DNA from: Apostichopus japonicus
Lineage: Eukaryota > Echinodermata > Holothuroidea > Aspidochirotida > Stichopodidae
Direction of reading: 5' to 3'
DNA length: 64,000 nt
Assembly: GCF_037975245.1 (NCBI RefSeq)
Contig: NC_092581.1
Span: forward strand, 5,485,501-5,549,500
The position numbers and the translations under genes are program-made. Positions 60,601 through 64,000 of this stretch are shown one piece after another; position 1 is the stretch's first letter, and every line of letters starts with the position of its first letter. Under the pieces are notes generated by a model. The model was not told the DNA's origin, did no database searches, and was given only the letters and a program-made list of their open reading frames with translations.

Positions 60601-63383
60601 TAACAACTCTGTATCCCTTTCTCCAATACCCCATCCCTCACCCTGCCACCCACTAATTCTTGCAACTTCATGGAAGTGTATGACTTTCCCTAAGTGTATT
60701 AGTTCAGAGTTACTCCTTCCCATTACCTTAAGTTCACCCATCTCTGCCTAAGAGAGGACGTCCTCCTACATCCGCACAATGCCTATAAAGATTACTAGAA
60801 GTTTCCACTTACTAGCCCACACCTGTATATATCTATCTATATATGAAATCACAAATAAATCTTCCTTTACACCTTCCAGTAGAACATTAATACATATTGA
60901 CATTTACATTAAAACTCTTAGTAACTTGTATCATTTGACGGAACAATTACCTTAAAGTTACCATCATGTATTTTATTTTTCATTTCATTATGAAATTATA
61001 TTTCATTGTTTATATTATATATAAATATTTATATTTAAATATTTATATTATAATATAAATTATATTTCATTCATATTTATATGTATGGCACTTTCGACAA
61101 CTATTTTGTTTATAATTAGCGCATTATAAATCTTAGTTATTATTATTATTCTTAAAACTTTGACAAACAGTCCTATAATGACTAGGGTGCCCCCATCTCC
61201 ATCATCCCAATACCAACCTCCCCTCCCCACCCCACTGAGACTGTCACTTTGTTTGCAAGAACCAAACACACAGACTACCAAGCAAATTTGTTATAAGGTG
61301 CTGTGCACTTCCCCTCTGAAGTCCCCTTGATACATGAGCAGTGGTGTCATCCAACAGTAAGGTTATATTCCAATAATGCACATGCATTCCTCTGCATGAT
61401 CCATTTAAAGCACACTGTGGTGACATGTATACGTAGACTACTGAATTCATCTACGACAGACAAGACTATGTAACCTGAGGTACAGGTTATAAGACCCTGT
61501 GGGATCACTAGGGTTGGATTGCTGAATGGTGGACCAGTTCATACATACAGTAGTACTACAAAATGATTCAGCCAGATCTTTCCCGATTCATCAATCTCAC
61601 CAAGAATTAACTTATTTGCTGTACAACCAGAAATCAAGGTTTTTTTTGCAGTGTGAGCACCAAACAGCCTGACATGAGGTTCAGGTTACATACTATTACG
61701 TGTGCTGCTCAAACTTTAACACTGTGAAGGACCATAGACATAGTCACTAGCCATAAGACTAGACTCCAAATATCGACAAATTAATTTAGTTTCTTGCTGA
61801 TAATTGTCTCCGCTTAGCATTGTTCATTGGAACGTGATATAAATCACAAGGGCGATGAAGTGATTTAGGAACTCCATTTGCAACAACTGTATTTGTTTAC
61901 AAACACATGTCATTGTAGTGTGTGGTGAAGGTCAAAGTTAGTTAGTTGTTCAATATTCAATGGAGGGCTCTTTGTTACTGCAACCCTTTTGAAGTTATTT
62001 TGGTCACGAAGAAGCCAGTTCCGCATTTGGTTGTTTGCCGTAGACCAAAGCTATGCTATATTGTGTAATGTTTATAAACAGTACTCTAGCTATGCTATAT
62101 TGTGTAATGTTTATAAACAGTACTCTAGCTAATATGTGCCTGCGATATAAACTATTAAGTGATGACTAAAACCATCAGAACCACGCTGTCAATCAAGAGC
62201 CATGCCTGTTTCGGACGTGACAGAGAATACATTGAGTCCTGGACACTGATTGGTCAAATAGAACAACATGTTAACGTTACTGTATCCTCGCCTTTTTAGT
62301 GAAAGTTTACGAACATACGGTGCTCTGCACCGAAGGCCTAATGGACGATTAATCTAACGAATACATGTAGGCCTACAGTCTATCACTGAAAATGTAACAC
62401 CCTCCGGTCTATTAAAAACAGCTTGGTGGATTTGCTGGCCCTGGTAGAATCAAGAGGGCTATCAGAGCATAAAAGCTACCAGATGGTAAACACTCTAAGC
62501 AAGCTACTTTTGTTGGGATATGAGGCACATTAGAAAGGTACTGAACAATTTGACATCTGTGCTAGTTGTTAGAATTAGGTCACCATCATCTGTGGTGTAT
62601 TAAGCTATCTACAGCGATGCAGTTTGTATTATCTTACGCCATCTAGAACTTTAGGTCAGCAGTTATCGTACCTAAAGGTAAGCAGGAAACATCACCAGCC
62701 ATGAAATGATCACCTGACACAGAGAAGCTAAAGGGATTGTTAGATGGGTTAGGGAACCAGATGACTCCTTGCCGTAATATATCTGATTCAAGGTCTACAG
62801 TCATATACTTCACAACATCAGTGAATAGTTCATGGGCAACTTAGCAAGAAAATTTTGGACTTAAATTCCCAGGATCTAACCTGACACTGCAGGGTATTTT
62901 GGGCATTCTGAAAAGGGGGTTAGACAACAAGTCGCCTGTGATTGTTTCCCCAAAACTTACTGGATTGGGGATTTATGAACGACGATACTTACCTGTCTCC
63001 CCAGTCAATGTGTGCATTTTCCTATCTACCTAAACTACACTATTAGAATGTTTTAGCGCTGCGCCCTCACTCTCCGGGCATCGGCCACTTCCTCTTCCTT
63101 CTCGATCTACCACTAAACACGATGAATGTAGAGCTAGAGTGCAGTTGTAGAGTGGAGACAGATAAGTAACAAGTGCAGTAAAATGTGCAGAAATAACTCA
63201 GTAAAACATCATGAAAAGTACCTGTTTGTCGTCTGGCGCCCAGGTACCACACATGAGTTTGCCATCTAAGTTAAGCATCGATGACCAATACCTCTGTCCT
63301 GTGACAGATCCCACCAGAACGAAACCATCCTTGTAACATATTAGCGCCATCCTGCCATCATGACTCCAACAGAAATCGCTCAC
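27488..63383 (-). CDS. TULP4: Tubby-like protein 4 (TULP4/TUSP) orthologue, N-terminus off right edge
   Basis: Ten exons in minus order: 63383-63222, 60329-60152, 51277-51152, 38495-38362, 35313-35034, 33338-33159, 32170-31977, 30743-30485, 29152-27945, 27604-27488. They total 2838 bases (945 residues plus stop) with every splice phase consistent. Residues 1-233 cover WD40 repeats; a SOCS box at about 234-280 has a BC box (SLQVLCRETI) and Cul5 box (LPLPTRL). The tubby domain is split: VTSNIWGTKFKIY...LLHLQPRQMTI (about 425-467) and PLWNENTQVYQLDFGGRVTQ to the C-terminal ALANVTQRLK. Human TULP4 (1543 aa) has the same split with a much longer insert. SOCS-box proteins recruit Elongin B/C and Cullin-5, so a ubiquitin-ligase substrate receptor role is expected from the family. 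The first WD40 residues and the start codon lie past 64000. Confidence 0.93.
27945..29152 (-). CDS. TULP4: TULP4 exon: variable insert and start of C-terminal tubby half
   Basis: 1208 bases, phase 1-0, acceptor ttcacag. Mostly low-conservation polar sequence with a Glu run (EVQEEEEEE), Lys/Arg patches (KKGVR; TKRKNFQRSKS) and many Ser/Thr. The last about 42 codons switch to strong conservation: VFVMHNKAPLWNENTQVYQLDF and GGRVTQESAKNFQVEL. The open frame extends upstream of the acceptor to 29285, but that part is intron. Confidence 0.93.
30485..30743 (-). CDS. TULP4: TULP4 exon: N-terminal half of tubby domain
   Basis: 259 bases with phases 0 and 1. Contains VTSNIWGTKFKIYSS and YRTSLLHLQPRQMTI, nearly identical to vertebrate TULP4, then an acidic FSEDDDDDEDS tail. 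The donor (CAG-GTCGGT) is weaker than the others, but the phase agrees with the next exon. Confidence 0.92.
30797..31110. repeat. G-rich minisatellite (GGGTGGATGGGAGGAGG), TULP4 intron
   Basis: About 18 copies of a 16-17 bp unit, with closely spaced G-runs on the plus strand and the complementary CCATCC/CCTCC tract on the TULP4 sense strand. It starts only about 54 bases upstream of the acceptor of the tubby exon at 30743. Confidence 0.95.
31977..32170 (-). CDS. TULP4: TULP4 exon: acidic/serine linker
   Basis: 194 bases with phases 1 and 0. Encodes an acidic, Ser-rich linker (SDSEDSLFSSDELDSPQPAP...). Conservation with vertebrates is limited to IYxxN at the start. The call rests on reading-frame continuity, acceptor (tgtttacag) and donor (GTAGGA). 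Confidence 0.85.
32431..33035. repeat. 32-bp C/T-rich minisatellite in TULP4 intron
   Basis: About 19 copies of a 32-bp unit containing ctctccccctctcctcccag and gcctccctttac. It fills most of the intron 32171-33158. Plus-strand frames through it (131 codons of P/L/S) are repeat artefacts. Confidence 0.95.
33159..33338 (-). CDS. TULP4: TULP4 exon: conserved post-SOCS segment
   Basis: 180 bases with phases 1 and 1. NDRLYCTMVRSG...FVLLLEFLGGLIPLLKGRRV and SKLRPEFVIYDPQ follow the vertebrate order NERLHCTM...EYLGGLVPILKGRRISKLRPEFVIMDP almost residue for residue. Confidence 0.92.
33521..33835 (+). mobile_element. tRNA-derived SINE, family B, full length
   Basis: A tRNA-like head has an A box (tggccaattggctaaggca) and B box (ggttcgattcc, 33576-33586). 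The body includes ccttgggcaagatgctttat and ggttaaatgggtacctgtgag. The 3' tail gtaaagcgctttgagacc...gcgcaatataaaaa ends in (TTA)n. Head and tail together mark an intact SINE, inserted antisense in a TULP4 intron. Confidence 0.88.
34502..34579 (+). mobile_element. Degenerate tRNA-like sequence (tRNA pseudogene or SINE head)
   Basis: Ends can pair (ggctgc at 34502, gcagcc at 34574-34579). A good A box (ggctcagttggtacagc) is followed by a degraded B box (ggtcctaaccc). It lacks a convincing anticodon arm, so a functional tRNA is unlikely. Confidence 0.4.
35034..35313 (-). CDS. TULP4: TULP4 exon: last WD40 strand and SOCS box
   Basis: 280 bases with phases 0 and 1. ALAWGHNDLRLFVACG ends the propeller. 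SLQVLCRETI then matches the Elongin-C BC-box consensus (hydroxyl-Leu-x-x-x-Cys-x-x-x-hydrophobic), and KLPLPTRL, about a dozen residues on, matches the Cullin-5 LPLP box. The exon ends near PDPFKLRNFVCLPPA. Confidence 0.93.
36235..36320. repeat. 44-bp tandem duplication
   Basis: Two near-identical copies of tacatactgtacaaagttaa followed by tccctcacagtgatactggtg. Confidence 0.85.
36468..37755. repeat. Minisatellite, about 31-37 bp unit (ATATATACCTGATGTTCTGC), TULP4 intron
   Basis: About 38 copies of a unit containing acctgatgttctgctgtaca and a variable ttaatatatat spacer, with decay toward both ends. Variable TA length accounts for the changing period. Minus-strand frames through it repeat YSRTSGIY and are artefacts. 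Confidence 0.95.
38362..38495 (-). CDS. TULP4: TULP4 exon: WD40 blade
   Basis: 134 bases with phases 1 and 0. Encodes IKMEWSSCGVFLAIGGTQ and SAVKFYDNSGHLRFTLNIPSE, matching the vertebrate VAQWCTQGDLLAVAG...MVKFYNVRGEHIFTLDT region. Confidence 0.9.
38553..39010. mobile_element. hAT-like non-autonomous element with perfect 8-bp TSD
   Basis: Flanked by AGGAGCCC at 38545-38552 and 39011-39018, an exact 8-bp duplication. Ends are CAGTGGCGGCGGAAGCGG at the left and, in reverse complement, CAGGCGTGGCGGAACGGG at the right. A G-run/C-run palindrome (ggctcagcccccc) lies near the left end. The interior (cgggaagtgccgtttccgg; gccaaccgatggtggcg) is related to the 9122-9471 element. It lies just upstream (in transcript terms) of a TULP4 exon. 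Confidence 0.88.
39535..40200. repeat. Polypurine tract, GGGAGGGGAAGGGA type, about 660 bp
   Basis: Almost uninterrupted purine on the plus strand (polypyrimidine on the TULP4 sense strand). A higher-order period of about 320 bp is visible: the block ggcaaaggggggaagggagg plus aaaggtaagggaaggtaggg occurs near 39678 and again near 39999. Long P/S/F-rich minus frames are artefacts. Confidence 0.95.
41090..41600. repeat. AT-rich TATACATTATACA repeat region
   Basis: Irregular runs of tatacattatac, cacatattatacatt and aattataaat over about 500 bases, including the inverted form (gtataatgtataat) near 41480-41580, so the region can fold back on itself. Confidence 0.85.
41620..42600. repeat. 167-bp tandem repeat array, first block
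   Basis: Six copies starting at about 41621, 41788, 41955, 42122, 42286 and 42453 (period 167, one of 164). Each contains agattacag(c/t)cacagagaag, gaatagaaacatgtgagact, tgattgagaatcagtcctta and tcacatgtatgtacaggttt. Confidence 0.95.
42587..43885. repeat. Second-level duplication of a 380-bp segment plus 167/179-bp repeats
   Basis: The segment 42587-42964 (aacagggtttattaccgtaa ... gtttggaaaagatttaaac) recurs almost unchanged at about 43508-43881, offset 921 bp. Between them are longer (about 179 bp) versions of the agattacag unit at about 43015, 43194 and 43373. Each 380-bp segment carries the same minus-strand open frame (42937-42737; 43904-43656) starting KEKKIEEEERK. Confidence 0.9.
43886..46643. 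other. TULP4 intron, nothing recognised except a 30-bp direct repeat
   Basis: A 30-bp direct repeat (atcttgaatgttttgttaaa...) occurs at about 45595 and 45817. No exon or element ends. 45900-46440 is less AT-rich than its surroundings but has no open frame. Confidence 0.4.
46644..50630. mobile_element. About 4-kb TIR element without recognisable transposase
   Basis: Both termini read CAGTACTGATTTCGCTTAAC inward and are identical for 27 bases; the first 8 (CAGTACTG) are themselves palindromic. TA dinucleotides flank at 46642-46643 and 50631-50632. Subterminal iterons are present at both ends: gttgaaaatcgataaaaaa three times (46680-46735) and cgataaaaat about six times (50505-50560). GAAAATTCCACGAA occurs at both 46800-46813 and 50472-50485. 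TA flanks with CAGT ends fit Tc1/mariner-type integration, but 3987 bp with no frame over about 80 codons is unusual for that group. Confidence 0.85.
50631..51151. other. TULP4 intron, nothing recognised
   Basis: Ordinary AT-rich intron between the 4-kb element and the exon at 51152. Confidence 0.5.
51152..51277 (-). CDS. TULP4: TULP4 exon: basic cluster and WD40 strand
   Basis: 126 bases with phases 1 and 1. Begins with SERKRPKRKNPV, a dense Lys/Arg cluster that reads as a possible nuclear-localisation signal, then ADLGNGEIHLMKAYDDLSPIVIKTGMT (vertebrate SGDISLMNNYDDLSPTVIRSGL). Introns of 8.9 kb and 12.7 kb flank it. Confidence 0.9.
52165..52528. mobile_element. Possible hAT-like element, right end only
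   Basis: Right edge reads, in reverse complement, CATAGGCGTAGGAGCCC, like hAT ends elsewhere in the window. Near the left a G-run/C-run palindrome (ggggggctgcagtcccccc) resembles the subterminal palindrome of those elements. No matching left terminus or TSD found. Confidence 0.4.
52884..53120 (+). other. Unassigned open frame, relatively GC-balanced
   Basis: 78 codons antisense to TULP4, with a basic C-terminal half (HLASLSRARSTLGEKAIRGY). Base composition is less AT-rich than its flanks, as in a relic exon or transposon ORF piece. Not recognised. Confidence 0.12.
53695..53760. repeat. Short AATAATGGAC(AT) tandem repeat
   Basis: About five copies of a 9-16 bp aataatggaca unit. Confidence 0.85.
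54184..54552. repeat. Two-copy tandem duplication, about 185 bp
   Basis: Copies at about 54184-54371 and 54372-54552, both with cgtcacaaacacacacacac, gccatcatgaatgcaaagg, catcatagagtttggg and tatagaatacatttgtaaaa. Confidence 0.92.
54680..54950 (+). mobile_element. tRNA-derived SINE, family A, near full length
   Basis: Head with A box (tagctcggtggttaacgctgg) and B box (ggttcgagtc, 54731-54740). The body is shared with 13750-14002 and 4111-4330 (gactggcttcggtcagcttg; gttcctgcttgcaggaggat). Ends in (CATA)n near 54915-54945. It is closer to the 4111-4330 copy than to the 13750 copy. Confidence 0.87.
55010..55320. repeat. 42-bp minisatellite (GACCTATGACCTTACATACA...)
   Basis: Seven copies of gacctatgaccttacataca followed by cacctttctcaa(a/g)agtactatt. 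Confidence 0.95.
55785..56300. repeat. Four-copy tandem repeat, about 120-135 bp
   Basis: Successive copies begin near 55790, 55925, 56060 and 56190. They share ctgtttcatgatatagtagg, gtgtacaaggggaataccaa and catctgttgagtaaaactgt. The first two are most alike. Confidence 0.9.
56480..57045. repeat. 52-bp minisatellite open in all three plus frames
   Basis: About 11 copies of a 52-53 bp unit with accatgtacccaacatcaac and agcaaacccttccatcagtg. Because 52 is not a multiple of three and the unit has no stop in any plus frame, long frames appear in all three registers and spell the same peptides (NINSKPFHQC, HQQQTLPSVYP, TSTANPSISV). No gene is implied. Confidence 0.95.
57520..57810 (+). other. Unassigned open frame antisense to TULP4
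   Basis: An open frame of about 90 codons ending TAG at 57810. Contents alternate hydrophobic and charged, suggesting helices (LYLMIKCIGLICYVLTNAVQ; FDKVLMFIKRLLFEHRF). No splice partner or recognised family. It may be an old gene or transposon fragment. Confidence 0.15.
58525..58662. repeat. 68-bp tandem duplication
   Basis: Two copies of attccctattgcagtaagct followed by gtaatttccattagccac(c/g)tatcctggccacatt. Confidence 0.88.
58663..60151. other. TULP4 intron, nothing recognised
   Basis: Ordinary intron with an A/T-rich foldback near 59450-59515 (aaaaataaaaaattataattttttattttttt) and a C-rich patch near 59950. Confidence 0.4.
60152..60329 (-). CDS. TULP4: TULP4 exon: WD40 blade and acidic-to-basic linker
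   Basis: 178 bases, phase 0-1. Opens VLLGTSDGMIMVMDVHG (vertebrate VLFGTADGQVIVMDCHG), continues with a WSSEKFRMV strand, then an acidic DDSDGDEKSDKRK run matching the position of the vertebrate acidic loop. The donor is GTAAAC. Confidence 0.92.
60330..62060. other. TULP4 intron, nothing recognised
   Basis: Includes a T/A foldback near 61000-61075 (tatatttaaatatttatatt) and C-rich patches. No exon signal found. Confidence 0.4.
62068..62130. repeat. 41-bp tandem duplication
   Basis: Two copies of agctatgctatattgtgtaa followed by tgtttataaacagtactct. Confidence 0.9.
63222..63383 (-). CDS. TULP4: TULP4 exon: WD40 blade (VSDFCWSHDG...)
   Basis: 162 bases, phase 0-0, 54 codons, ttgacag acceptor and GTACTT donor. 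Contains VSDFCWSHDG, YKDGFVLVGSVTGQRYWSS and CGTWAPDDKQ, which align directly with vertebrate TULP4 WD40 sequence. It is the most 5' TULP4 exon in the window. Confidence 0.93.
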
Positions 63384-63415
63384 CTGTCAATGAGAACAAA
63401 AATGAAAGCAGCTGC

Positions 63416-63781
63416 TTAAAGGCATTGAAGACTCACCCCAAACCGTGTGCGGCCATCTGAAAAAGTTACCTTTCTGTTGCTTGCAAGTGATGTTTTGTTC
63501 GTGTTGCTACAGTGCAGACAGTAATGAAACGTGATACCTTGTTATCTTTAGCTGGACCTGAGATGTCCATCGATGTATTGTTTATACACTGTGCTGTGGG
63601 TATTGACCGCAGCTGTATGTACTGACTGTACACTAGTGTCTAATTACAGACAGTAGCAAGCTATGTGTGTATTTTCTGGGATCGATGGTGTTGTCTAGTA
63701 CTTCTGTTACACCTCATTCGAAACTAGGTCAGATTACCGGCATTAGACGTTTCTTTTTGCGCGAGTCTTCACACCTTTTAA
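63416..63781. mobile_element. TTAA-flanked MITE, longer copy
   Basis: TTAA at 63416-63419 and 63778-63781. Ends are inverted: TTAAAGGCATTGAAGACTC at the left and, in reverse complement, TTAAAAGGTGTGAAGACTCG at the right. Reverse-oriented homologue of 23053-23248, with about 170 extra internal bases. It begins just 33 bp upstream (transcript sense) of the TULP4 exon ending at 63383. Confidence 0.82.
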
Positions 63782-64000
63782 ATATGTAAAACAGTCATAG
63801 CAGATCTAAATAATACAGATTCCACCATCTTAGGACATCCATAGATAAAACTCAGTAAAGTTTGAAAGAGCACATGATTGGCTCATTGAGATTCAAACCT
63901 ACATCAGGATTATTGAGGTGTGCCAAATATATCATTGTTTCTTTGGCTTTAATTGCAAAAGCCATCCAAACTACAGAAATATATTAATTTTGCACAATAC

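Overview
This is eukaryotic nuclear DNA from an animal. Its genes are split by GT-AG introns, spaced by AT-rich intergenic DNA, and surrounded by tRNA-derived SINEs, LINE remnants, DNA-transposon MITEs and an unusual number of minisatellites. The protein families (TMEM39, TULP4, CUB/LDLa receptor modules) are metazoan. Gene content and repeat style suggest a marine invertebrate deuterostome, most likely an echinoderm, possibly a sea cucumber. That placement is inference.

Three protein-coding genes can be built exon by exon, with consistent splice phases. (1) Positions 1-6082, minus strand: the 5' part of a secreted or membrane receptor with a signal peptide, a CUB-like domain, a short LDLa module, a second CUB-like domain and a further cysteine-containing module. 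It runs off the left edge. (2) 15561-20516, plus strand: a complete 8-exon, 465-residue TMEM39A/B orthologue, a multi-pass ER membrane protein. (3) 27488-63383, minus strand: ten exons (945 residues) of a TULP4 orthologue with WD40 repeats, a SOCS box and a split tubby domain. Its N-terminus lies beyond the right edge. TMEM39 and TULP4 converge tail to tail. No shared pathway is evident among the three genes.

6.1-15.5 kb is intergenic and full of transposon debris: two hAT-like elements, an unclassified family in two inverted copies, a TA-flanked foldback MITE, a tRNA-SINE and a frameshifted LINE 3' end. 20.5-27.5 kb holds the likely TMEM39 3'UTR with a tandem duplication, a TTAA-flanked MITE and a 24-bp minisatellite.

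The TULP4 introns (27.6-63.2 kb) carry a chain of distinct minisatellites (16-17, 32, about 34, 167, 42 and 52 bp units), a 660-bp polypurine tract, another hAT element, two SINEs and a TIR-bounded element of about 4 kb (46644-50630) with no recognisable transposase. That element is the best candidate for something undescribed. Most long open frames in the window are by-products of minisatellites or antisense shadows.
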